A DNA stretch of 64,000 bases from Talpa occidentalis (taxonomy: Eukaryota > Chordata > Mammalia > Eulipotyphla > Talpidae). The stretch covers positions 8,922,440 through 8,986,439 of the forward strand of contig NW_023601543.1 of assembly GCF_014898055.3 (NCBI RefSeq). The letters run 5' to 3'. The translations under genes and the position numbers were made by a program. The stretch's first letter is position 1; the number at the start of each line of letters is the position of its first letter. This document shows, one piece after another, positions 55,009 to 64,000 of this stretch. Below the pieces are notes generated by a model. It had not been told where the DNA came from. It saw nothing but the letters and a program-made list of their open reading frames with translations, and did not search any database.

Positions 55009-55410
55009 AGCCTTTGTGCTAGTTGCATGGGCTGCCACAGGAAAAGACCACGGTCTGAGGAACTTACACAACAGAAATGTGTTTGCTCCCAGTTCTCGAG
55101 GCCAGAAGTCCAAGGTCAAGGTGTCAGAGGGTTGGGTTTCTTCGGCCTCTCTTTGTGGCTTGCAGATGGCTGCCTTCTCGCTGTGTCGCTGTTTTCCTCA
55201 GCGTGTGCACGCGCCTGGCTCCAGCTGTACGACCCCATTTGCTCTCATGCAGACCCCTTTCAAGCTGGACGATGGCTCATCCTGACGGCTTCCTGTTGAC
55301 CTAATCACCTCTTCCAAGGCCCCATTTCCAAATCTAGCCACTTTCTGAGGTATGGGGGGTTAGGTCTTCCACACACGAATTTGGAGGCACACAATTCAGT
55401 CCATAACATC
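55009..55410 (+). mobile_element. MLT1-type solo LTR (MaLR)
   Basis: Starts 'ttgtgctagttgcatgggct', continues 'cttacacaacagaaatgtgt', 'ccagaagtccaaggtcaagg', 'cttgcagatggctgccttct', 'cctaatcacctcttccaagg', and ends 'cacacaattcagtccataac' then A. This is the complete block order of an MLT1A-like LTR, close to 400 bases. MaLR elements are non-autonomous ERVL relatives. No internal region or second LTR is present. The frames across it are repeat-derived. Confidence 0.8.
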
Positions 55411-56639
55411 CCTCATACAGTGAACAGGATACCCTGATTCCTCAAGCCTTTGGGTTAGCACTTTCCTTCTCTGAATCTTTCTCTTCAGGGATTAAATGGG
55501 TTAGCGCTCGAAGCCAAAAAGCCTTGTCCATCAATGAGGGAGTCTGTGAAATACACGTACTATTCCAGAAAAGAAATATAAATTAGTGATGACTTGCTAG
55601 CTAATGTATTTTCACAATCCAGACTGATTTCTTATTCGGAGAGCAAACTAATGTAGCAATTTCATTATACATTTTGAACTTAATATATATCTTCATTTCT
55701 TTATTAAATAACTGTATTTTAGGTTTTATATATTCCAGGCACTATGTTAAATGCAAGAGAAAAAAAAAGCTAACTATTCGAACATATTTGCTAATTAGCT
55801 CTTATTATAATTTTAGACATGTATTCCATAATGAATTGTTGGACCCTGAAGTATAAAAATCAGAACCAATATTTGATGCCAGGAGGCTGATTCCTGATTA
55901 GGGAACCAAAACAGATGCTGGGCAGAACCAAGGGGTGCTCAGGGATGCTGACCGATTAAAGGGAAAAAAAACAGGCTGCCTGCGGTAGGGTTGGTTGCAC
56001 CTGTGTGGATAAAGGCACTAGTATGTGCAAAGATTTTTAATTGGTGAATGAGGAGAGCTGGAGAGGGCGGAGTAGGGGAGGGAAGGATTTTATAATACAG
56101 ACCCCCAATCAAATTCTGATATCAACCACCCCTTCCTGGGCACCAGTTCAGCCAAAGAGATAAGGTCCAGAAGCAGAGCTGCCAGGAGAAGGACTCCAAG
56201 GCACCTGTCAGCAGGAAAAACAAGCAGTGGGTTGGGCAGGACTCAGAGGCTGGAAGAGAAGGAAGGAACCAAGGAACAGAATGTACCGCACACGCCACAA
56301 GGCCAAGGTGATGGCTGCCATTGTCTCTCGAAGTAGCCAAATCGTGTTGCCTACCAAAGCCAGAAAAGAGAGCAAAGACCAGAAGCAGCATCTACCTGCC
56401 CAGCTTCCCATTCTCTGCCTGTTCCACAGGGATGGCTGCTCTAGTCCTTCTTCTTCCCAGCCATCCCCCATACTCAGATGTCAGAGGGGTAGAGCAATCA
56501 CAGAGATCGCCAGGGCCACCTCCTCCAACATGGTGAGTTTAGCCATTCTTCTAGTGAGTTTGTAAGCGTAGTCTTAAGGATTTAATTCACCACACACAGT
56601 TCTTCAGTTCCTTCCTTTGTTCTATCATTGATTGATGCA
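55411..56639. other. Unassigned sequence
   Basis: 55660-55850 is AT-rich. The 112-codon frame at 56227-56565 and the opposite-strand frames at 56122-56471 have no recognisable domain and exclude each other. No gene supported. Confidence 0.4.
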
Positions 56640-56760
56640 GTGCATGAATATTTTCAATATTCACATTGTGCCCGGCACTCTGCTAGGTGCTGAGGATACT
56701 GTGGTGAATGAGAGCAGCAGGGGTCTGGCCCTCATGGAGCTGACAGTTGTGCATCTACCG
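56640..56760 (+). repeat. Ancient L2/MIR-type LINE-end block
   Basis: Words 'cccggcactctgctaggtgc', 'tgaggatactgtggtgaatg' and 'ctggccctcatggagctgac' are the widespread 'tgtgccaggcactgtgctag ... ctgccctcatggagct' block of an old mammalian LINE. Exact family not assigned. Confidence 0.6.
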
Positions 56761-56979
56761 TAACACTTTCTTGGACACCCTCCCATGGCCTGGCAGGCCA
56801 GAGAGTAGAGCGATCTCCCTTCACAGAGTCAGGAGAGGTCCACACTGAAGCCTGTGCTGGCACCTGCTGCCTGCAAGTCAACCAGCCGTTCACCCCACTA
56901 AAGACCACGGAGCCAGATACAGATTGGGACAAACCATACCCAGCCTTTGGCCTCCAGTGTATTCTTTCAAAATCAGAGA

Positions 56980-57198
56980 TGCGGGGATGGGGGGTGAGAG
57001 GATTCACCAGAGACAGAGTGGGGAACAGAACAGGCAGATCCACTGAAATACACTGCTGAGGGGAGCAGTGGGTGAGACAAGAGAGGTCTGCTGCACCATG
57101 TGTGTCAGCTGCCTGGCTGGGGATCGAACTCATGCTGCAGTGGCTGCCAGTAGCTTCATAGTGCTGAGACTTAACTCCTTGCGCCACCAGGGAGGCCC
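56980..57198 (-). mobile_element. tRNA-derived SINE, type A, tail missing
   Basis: Minus strand begins GGGGGCCTCCCTGGTGGCGC and runs through the head (box B gttcgatcccc) and body to 'tctgtctctggtgaatcctc' and 'accccccatccccgcatctc'. The AATAAA/TCTT end is absent. Possible flanking repeats are ccagtgtattct (about 56953) and ccagtttacatttct (about 57199), so the loss is internal. The 151-codon minus frame across it (56732-57187) is repeat-derived. Confidence 0.85.
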
Positions 57199-58362
57199 CC
57201 AGTTTACATTTCTAATGACTCATGGTTCCTACATGTAAAGTGAATGCAAACTTACATTTGTTAGAAACAGTTCTCATGGAGTAAAGTCTGTCAGACGGCT
57301 TCCCAGGTTCAAATCCTCACTCTTGTTTCTTTAATAAACTCTCTTAGTGTTGCTTGCCCTGACTTACTTCAGTTGACATAATCTAGAGTGGGTCTGCAGA
57401 TATTCTGTTTATTTCATTAAATGTGATAAGTAGATGCTAGAAGGTATGTCACAAATTCCCAAGACTGCCACCAGGAGGGTGATTTTCTAGAAGAACTCAC
57501 AGCATTCAGCATATGGTCATGCTCATGGCTAAGATTTTTTTCCAGCAAAAGGGGACAGAATTAAGCTAGCAAAGGGGTGCAGTGCACTGGGAAGAAATGG
57601 GGGCAACCCAACCCAGTGCAGGCCTCCAAGAGTCCTCTCCTGGCAGAGTCACGCAGGACATGCTTGTTTCTGCAGCGACAAGTGTGACAGAACATGTGAG
57701 CTGTGGTCTACTGGGCTAGTGCATTTGAGCCGCAGTCCCCAGGGTTCTGACTGAGGGCTGCTCTCATATGCCCAGCTGCCTGGTATGGGCATAGATTCCA
57801 GACACCCAAGAAAAACAGGCAGGTATTCAGCCTCATCCACATTGATTGGACAGAGTAGTTTAAAAGCAGCAAGTCACTTTTATCATATAGTGAAAGTTTT
57901 TTTAAGCAGTGTGGGGAACTGTTTGCCAGCCAAGTTCCCACGTGCCAGCCAATACACTGTACAAGGAGACTTTCTAAGGACAGAAATCTCAGGGCAGTTA
58001 ACTTGGAGAAGAAATGTGTGTTTGTGGGAATGCGCAGTTCAAGGAGTTTATTTCCTGGAATTGAGCATTCCAGATCGCAGCAATGAAAGGGAGAGAATCT
58101 CCCTGGGAGAGGGAACGTGGCTTATTTATGAAACGGAAAGAATTCCATCGGCCGAATCCAGTACACAGCCTTCAGGGTACCTGTGTCGCTCATTCATTCC
58201 AACATATGTTTGAGTGTCTACCATGTGCCAGGTACTATTTGAGGTGCTGTGGCTACTGAACAAATATCCCTGTTCTTGTGGATTTTATATGCATAGGCTG
58301 AATGCAACAACATCTGATTCACTGGAAATTCTCTCTCCAGTGTCAAGGAGAACATCACCATT
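57199..58362. other. Unassigned sequence with an old LINE-end block
   Basis: 58190-58290 has 'cattcattccaacatatgtt', 'taccatgtgccaggtactat' and 'tgctgtggctactgaacaaa', the ancient LINE-end block. The 142-codon frame at 57785-58213 is unsupported. Confidence 0.4.
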
Positions 58363-58958
58363 CAAATCCATATGATCCAGCAACTCCACTCCTAGGTACT
58401 TACCCAAAGGACACAGAAACATTAACTAAAAAGGGCACCTGCACCCCGATGTTTATAGCAGCACTATTTACAATAGCTAAGCTTTGGAAACAACCCAAAT
58501 GCCCAAAAATAGATGACTGGATCAAGAAGATGTGGTCCATATACACAATGGAATATTACTCAGCAATCAAAATAGATAAACACATGCAGTTTGCAGCCAC
58601 ATGGATGGAGCTGGAAGGGATCATGCTCAGTGAAATAAGCCAGAAAGGAAAAATACTGGATGGTCTCACTCATAGCAGGAATTTAGAAAACTTAAATAAG
58701 GGGCCAGGAAAAAGACTATAATAAAGTAAAAATCAAAATCAATAAGCAACTATAAACCAGAGATGCACTAAGGGGGAGGGGAGGAGAGAATAGGATCAAA
58801 ACAAGGTGGGGAGAGGGAATTGTACGGGGACTATAACCAAGATGAAAATGCATACATTGTGCAAAAATGAAAAATGATGCAAAATATATATATATATAAT
58901 TAAAATAATAATAATAAATTAATTAAAAACAACAACAACAATTAAAAAAAAACAAATC
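58363..58958 (+). mobile_element. Young L1, 5' truncated, intact 3' end
   Basis: Starts inside ORF2 at 'catatgatccagcaactcca' (about 58369). The ORF2 frame is open to its natural stop at 58719-58721, with [24 protein letters not shown] and NLNKGPGKRL visible. Then comes the 3' UTR ('gggactataaccaagatgaa', 'gtgcaaaaatgaaaaatgat') and a tail with AT, AAT and AAC repeats. A short direct repeat caaatc at 58363-58368 and 58953-58958 is a possible target duplication. ORF2 protein is the endonuclease and reverse transcriptase; only its C-terminus (about 115 residues) is encoded here. Confidence 0.92.
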
Positions 58959-59829
58959 GATTTAGCCTGGCCCCTGTTTAGAGAAAATACAAGAAAATAT
59001 CTTCTATCCAAAGTTCTAGCTAGGCTGTGTGTTAGTAGCCTGAGACACATACATATTTAATGCTGATAAAGTAGATTTTCAATGGAAGCCATTTGGTGCT
59101 GCTCTGATAAGAGACCTTGGCATATTTTACTTAAGAGTCTTAGTCTGAATCCATTTATATGTTGGCAACATGCATTTCTTCCTGGTGGTGGTGGTGGTGA
59201 CAACAAGAGTAAGGAATAACCTGTTAGCCGTTCAGAGACCAGTGAGACACAATCAGACCAGAAAATAGAGTAATGGGCTTTATTCAAACAGAGCACTGTG
59301 AGACATGTAGTAACTGATCAATTTTGATTAAGTCAACAAGAATGCTGCTGCTCACTATCCTGAATGATTCTAACTGTCTACTGTGGCCAGCCAAGGCACG
59401 TGTCAATCTGGTCTCTATCTTAAATCACTGAGAATGGCTCTCGGCTTAACTTTAGACAGGTCAGGAAAGAAAAATTTACTTTCACAGAGTTAAGTCCTAG
59501 ACTCAAATGTCACCCAGATTTGGCCACACAGTTAGAAAGGTCAGGATGGTTACACGAGTTACAACCTCATCTCAAAAGTTCCAGGAATCTTAGAGTTTGG
59601 CATTATTTATTTTCAGCTGAAGTAGGCGCTCTTGAAGCTAGCATGCTAATAGGGCAGATGCTTCATCATTTCAACACATGCTGATCTTTGATGTCTAGAA
59701 ATTCAAAGCATAGCTCCTAGTCATCAAAAGGCAAGCCACTTCTAGAATGGTAGTTTCATTTCTACCAATTAAACAAATTGCTACCTATTTGCTATATTTT
59801 TATTTGACAACACTGAGTGAGTGACAGTG
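58959..59829. other. Unassigned sequence with a short GGT repeat
   Basis: A (GGT)5 run lies at about 59184-59198. Nothing else is recognised. Confidence 0.45.
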
Positions 59830-59846
59830 CCCCCCCCCCCCCCCCC
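59830..59846 (+). repeat. C-homopolymer, 17 bases
   Basis: An uninterrupted run of 17 C. C-runs this long are rare in mammals and error-prone in sequencing, so its length may not be exact. Confidence 0.9.
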
Positions 59847-61579
59847 GCTTTTTGCCACAAATGGCCAAGAATCTCAAGGCAAGAAGAAAGCAACACTGCA
59901 GCTAAGTAAAGCTCTCTCTGGCATTTAGCTTTTGGAAAAGACAGTCAGGATATGCTGATATCCAAATTGAATGACTGCTTGAATGCCTTAGTGCATTTAA
60001 CAGTGCCTGGTACCCAGCATGCTCTTGGTAAATATCTGATGTGATTGAATGAATGGCTGGATTAAACATGCAAAAGCAAAATGGCGCTTAGAGTATGTAT
60101 GTGAAAATTGAAGTCACCCCTTACTATGGTCCGTTATCTGGTTGTGTATTTCAAATTTTTTCCATGTTTCAAGTCTAAAAAACAATCATCATCAATAAAA
60201 ATGAGTAATGGAAGGTGCTGATTCAAACATAGATAACTGATTTTCTGACGATGAGAAATAGCCTCAGAGGATAAACGTCTGGAAAATAAATTGTTCGCAA
60301 AATTATATTTCCAATTAAATCCATGGTGTGTGCTTTCATGCAAAAAATGCAAAGGATTTGTATACTTCTGCGAGATATAAAATAGAGGGAGACTTAGGAG
60401 CATGGACTCAGGTGACAGACAGTCTTACTCAATGCCAGAAGGTCTGAGCTAATGAGGTCTTGTTTATCACTGTCTCTGCAACACACATCTATGAACTTTT
60501 TGATCACACACCTCTGTGTGAGTGTGCATTTATGTACAAATTAGGTATAGGTATGCATCTACTAAAATATTTTAATTGTATCATAAAATAGAAACAGGTA
60601 TACAAATAAAAAAAGATGAGAAAAATATAATTGAAGCTCCAATATGACCTTCCCAAATTCAGTTGACACTGAGGCATCCCACTTGGGAGATCACTTTCCT
60701 ACTGTATGGTCCATAATAGGTGCTCAATTAATAATGCTTGTTAAATTATTGAATGTGTTCAAGTCCAAGACCTGCTGCTGACTCTGAACCTGAGCAGGTT
60801 CTACTATCCATATTCTGGGTCTTTTTGTCTTGCCATCCATAAAATAGGATAAATGAATAATAGCTACAATTCGGTGTTGTTGTGAAGAGACTCTCAGACG
60901 AGTTAAAAGGTGCATCTCTTTATGTACTAACTCCCCCAGTGAATCAAAGAATGACACATATATTGGCCCTGCCACCCACCTCTTCACCTCCATCAGACCT
61001 GTCTGTGCCTCTGAGAATGGATCATTTTGAACTAAGGCAGGAGTGAAGCCAGGAAAAAGTCTTTGGGGACTCACCTTTCTCTTGTGCCGCCTCTCCCCCA
61101 TCCCCATGTCAGCTTTTGCTGGTCTTCGAGTAATGCATGATTACATTACAGGTTGGCAAGGGAACAATAGGGGTGCAGAGGCCAGGAGAAAGAAAAGCCC
61201 CCCTTTCTTCCTTCTGCCCACTGCCCCTGCCACTTTTTCCGAAAAAAAAAAAAAAAAATAAAGCTACAACTCTTCTGACCACAAAAGTCAGCGGACACAG
61301 ACAGTCCTGAACCAACTTCACTTCTGCTAACTTTATGATATGCAGCACTGCCTGCGGGGGTGGGGGTGTATTTTCAGGGATTTGTTTTAAGAAAAGCTCC
61401 TGGGCTACCCCTTTCTTCATGCCTTGTGCCACATGTCTGCCATCACGCTTACCACCTTAAGGTATAATGATGTGTGGGTCTCTCTCCTGGGAGCTAAGAA
61501 CTAACTCACTTTGGGCAGAGGCTCTTTCTGATTCCTGTTGGGTTCTGCCAGTTTGCAGAACAGTTCAGTCCTCCACCTG
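59847..61579. other. Unassigned sequence
   Basis: 60000-60060 ('cagtgcctggtacccagcat', 'attgaatgaatggctgga') and 60710-60910 contain L2/MIR-like tails. An A-run of 17 at 61242-61258 ends in AATAAA-like text. No gene supported. Confidence 0.4.
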
Positions 61580-61845
61580 CTTGCCTCCTGCTCTGTCCCT
61601 TAAGGCTCAGCTTAATGGCACCTCCTCTGAGATGCCTCCCTTGACTCCAGCCACCCGAACCCTGACCGATGGGCTCGGGATACCTTCTCTGTAACCCAGA
61701 ACTGCACCTTTGCTTGTGTGTTCCTCCACTAAACGCTGAATTCCTTGAAGGAAGAGATAGATTTTATTCAAGATTGTGTTCCCCAGCCACACCACCTCCT
61801 CTAGGCTCGTTAAGTGTCTGTTGATTTCACTTTTCAGGTGATGGT
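61580..61845 (+). repeat. L2 3' end
   Basis: Sense L2 block order: 'aaggctcagcttaatggcac', 'ctcctctgagatgcctccct', 'gaattccttgaaggaagaga', 'tagattttattcaagattgt', 'ttccccagccacaccacctc', ending 'gttaagtgtctgttgatttc'. L2 is an old non-LTR retrotransposon, inactive in placentals. Confidence 0.8.
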
Positions 61846-62029
61846 TGGGATTTCCCCCCTTATTTCTATTTCATTAAAATTGTGTTCCTGTTTTAAAACT
61901 GCCTCTGGTTGCATCAACATTGCCAAGCAATGCAGAGTTTGTTAAGTTTAAACCGCTATTCCGTCCTCTAGGTGGGGTTGTTCAGAAAAGGAATGGCCAA
62001 GTTATATGTGCTTTGGGGAAACAGGTATT
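61846..62029. other. Unassigned sequence
   Basis: Short spacer between the L2 end and the LTR; nothing recognised. Confidence 0.5.
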
Positions 62030-62890
62030 GCATTAGTCTGCTAGGGCCTGGGCAATTGAAGCAACAGGAACTTAATTCCTCACAGTTCTAGAGGCTCCAA
62101 GTCCAAGATCACGGGGCTGCTACGTTGGTTTCTGTGAAAGCCGCTCCTCCTGGCTTGTGGGCGGCACCTGCAACCTGTGTCCTCCAGCAGTTTTTCAGGA
62201 GCTGGACCCAGGTCGGGGGCTAGTCACCTGCCAGCCAAACACGAGCCGCTGCATCCCCTTCCCCTTGTCTTGGGTCGGGCACAAGGGCTTCTTCAGGTTG
62301 CAGTCTTGCAGCTGGTCACCACTCAGGCCACCGGGCCCTCCGAAGCCTGGAGGTCTGTGAATAAAAACCTCAAAAAATATTTTTGTTGCTTTCATTCTGC
62401 TGGAGAAGGAGCTGCGAGGACAGCATTGACACCGCTCGTTATTTCCTTGGGTCTGTGGCAGCCGGGAAGGAGGGAAGTGACTGTCTGGAGACTCGGCCTC
62501 TGCGGCAAGGGTGGGGGTGCCCTGCCTCCGAGTTGCCCCCACCCTTTCTCTCTGCCTCTCAGCTCCCAAATGGCCTTGGCACTTGGCTCAAGGTTGCCGA
62601 TAAGCCTCCTGCCTCAGCCTTGCCTGTGAAAAGCAAGACTCCCAAAGTTAGATAAGTTTTTTTTCCCTCTTGTGCTCTCAGGGTCTGCAAGCAGTTTAAC
62701 CCTGTCATGTCAGTTTCCCGTGCAGCCGGATGGGGAGCGTCTCTTCTTTGGATAAGGACGCCAGTTCGTTCGGTGGGACCACCTTGTGATTTCATTTCAC
62801 CTTAACCACCTCCCTGAAGGCCCTGTCTCCAAATTGGGGCCTAGGCTTCAACCTAGGAATTTGAGGGGACACACAGTTTAGTGCAGAACA
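62030..62890 (+). mobile_element. MLT1-type LTR split by about 500 bases of other DNA
   Basis: Left half 62030-62185 ('gcattagtctgctagggcct', 'cttaattcctcacagttcta', 'aggctccaagtccaagatca', 'ggcttgtgggcggcacctgc') and right half from about 62735 to 62890 ('cttctttggataaggacgcc', 'tgaaggccctgtctccaaat', 'gggacacacagtttagtgca') belong to one MLT1-like LTR. The part between is GC-rich and foreign to it. Frames across the middle (up to 150 codons) have no recognisable domain. Confidence 0.65.
62187..62734. other. GC-rich insert of unknown origin inside the LTR
   Basis: A CpG-bearing segment with an AATAAA (about 62360) followed by 'cctcaaaaaatatttttgtt' and 'gctttcattctgctggagaa', a layout seen around LTR polyadenylation sites. 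A short direct repeat gcagttt occurs near both ends (about 62188 and 62688). It may be a solo LTR or another retroelement, but I cannot match it to a family. Confidence 0.35.
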
Positions 62891-64000
62891 GGGACCCTCC
62901 CAAGGTTACAGGTTGCTGTGCGGTTCCATGAAACACTGCATTTTCATTGTCTGGGAGCCACAGTAGCAGGATGACTTGTAACCCCAACCCAGCCAACTGC
63001 CTGAGTTTCTGGAATCCCCTCCTGTGTTAATGGAGAGAACTTAGGCTGCTGGAGGCATAGGAAGCCCCTGGGCTGGAGTGGGAACATTCCAGCAATCTTT
63101 GCCTTGCCCTCTGAAGCCTCACTGCAGCCAGCTGAGAAGCGCTGCCCATTCTCTGGGCCAAGAGAACTGCCTTCGGCAGGCACTTCAGGTACCAGGCACC
63201 GAAACCTCCCGAAGGGAGCCCTGGTCTGGGAACTGGAAATGCCTGAAGCAGTGGAGGTGACCAGGCGGGGTGATGTTCCACCCAGCCCTCTGGCCATACA
63301 GCCAGTGGAGCTGCAATGCCAACTTGCTGTCAAGACCCTTGGGGGGCCTGGAATGGGGCCTTTCTGCATGACAGCACCCTGCAGCCCTGGCGAAAAAGGC
63401 TGTGTCTGAGAACTGTTAGCCCCTGCATATTCTCCAAGTGAGTCTCACTAAATGCTAGTATTAGGGAACATTCATAGTTATGGTGGGAATTAAAGTCTTC
63501 TTGGGGGCAAATTAGTATGTTTAACCCAGAGTTTATCACAGTCCTTAGGTTTCTTTACTGGAGACTTTACTAGAACCTTTGGCAAGCCAAATGGATAATT
63601 TGAGTGGTGAACAGCAGTTCCCAAACTTATCAGTCACAGGCGCTTTTCCATCAGAGAATTAAAAATAAGAATAAAAAACCCAGTTTTGGAGACATCATTG
63701 CCTTGCAACACAGAGTATGTTTTAGGGTGTCGGGCACCACGATGGGGCTGGCCTATATTTTGAAATGATGACCACCGTAAGTTAGTTAACATCGAGCATC
63801 TCATTTAGAAAGAAAAGGAAAATGCACATTTCCTTGTGATGTGAACTCTGACGCTGTCACCTCAGCACCTTTCACAGGCACAGCCGCGGTGCTCATGGTG
63901 GCCACGGGGTCCGCATCATCCACTCCTTCCCCTGGTGACCCCCTTCCTCCCATTACTCCTGCCCCCACCTCTCTCCTGTAAGCGCAAATCTGAGCCCTTT
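62891..64000. other. Unassigned sequence to window end
   Basis: GC-richer stretch at 63000-63410 with competing frames on both strands (up to 141 codons), none recognisable. The window ends in pyrimidine-rich sequence. No gene supported. Confidence 0.45.

Noticed and set aside
56732..57187. 151-codon minus-strand frame
   Set aside because: Most of it reads through the SINE at 56980-57198; repeat-derived.
57785..58213. 142-codon plus-strand frame
   Set aside because: No domain, and its end lies in an ancient LINE-end block.
62177..62629. 150-codon plus-strand frame in the LTR insert
   Set aside because: GC-rich sequence with open frames on both strands; no recognisable protein, and it sits in a probable insertion within an LTR.

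Overview
This is nuclear DNA from a placental mammal. It is AT-leaning intergenic or intronic sequence dominated by retrotransposon debris. Ancient mammal-wide layers are visible (MIR, L2, old L1/HAL1, MLT1-type LTRs, MER20- and MER5-like hAT transposons). A younger, lineage-specific layer lies on top: a tRNA-headed SINE (eight full-body copies plus one head-only copy) and a young L1 (three copies). The SINE has a tRNA-like head opening GGGCCTCCCTGGTGG, a long unrelated body, an AATAAA-rich end and a TCTT/TCTTT terminator. From memory this fits Rhin-1 of rhinolophoid (horseshoe and leaf-nosed) bats. The bat call is recall, not a database match, and I put it at about 0.6.

No protein-coding gene can be supported. 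The open frames are short, lack homopolymer-free conserved domains I can name, and the only recognisable protein similarity is to L1 proteins: ORF2 C-terminus at 58.4-58.7 kb, 52.5-53.1 kb and 42.1-42.8 kb, and an ORF1/HAL1-like piece at 35.7-35.9 kb. A small exon of a long-intron gene could be hidden here and I would not see it without comparison to other genomes.

Layout. 0-4.4 kb: MIR remnants and unassigned sequence. 4.4-5.1 kb: a SINE and a 5'-inverted L1 with an 18-base target duplication. 8.0-8.2 kb: a head-only SINE with its own duplication. 10-16 kb: MIRs, an old LTR-like block, a SINE and a compound tetra/pentanucleotide satellite. 16.6 kb: a SINE with a perfect 17-base duplication. 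17.4 kb: MER20-like element. 18.5-19.7 kb: old L1. 20.5-34.9 kb: several G/A-rich blocks that look like one old long repeat family, an LTR interrupted by a short L1, another L1 end carrying a TG microsatellite, and two SINEs. 34.9-36.3 kb: old L1/HAL1. 40.5-40.9 kb: an ancient tRNA-headed element resembling LF-SINE, with a body that looks unusually well preserved. 41.6 kb: a palindromic MITE-like transposon. 42-50 kb: old L1, MIRs, MER5- and MER20-like elements and two SINEs. 51.3-52.0 kb: non-repetitive sequence with adjacent MEF2 and SRF (CArG) consensus sites. 52.4-53.1 kb: a second 5'-inverted L1. 55-63 kb: two MLT1-type LTRs (one interrupted), a SINE, a 5'-truncated L1 and an L2 end.

The parts most likely to have a function are non-repetitive segments that resemble distal enhancers (27.0-27.6, 30.1-30.4, 39.6-39.9, 46.7-47.0 and 51.3-52.0 kb) and the LF-SINE-like element. 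All of these are inferences from motif content and retained CpGs. I found no new biological system in the window.
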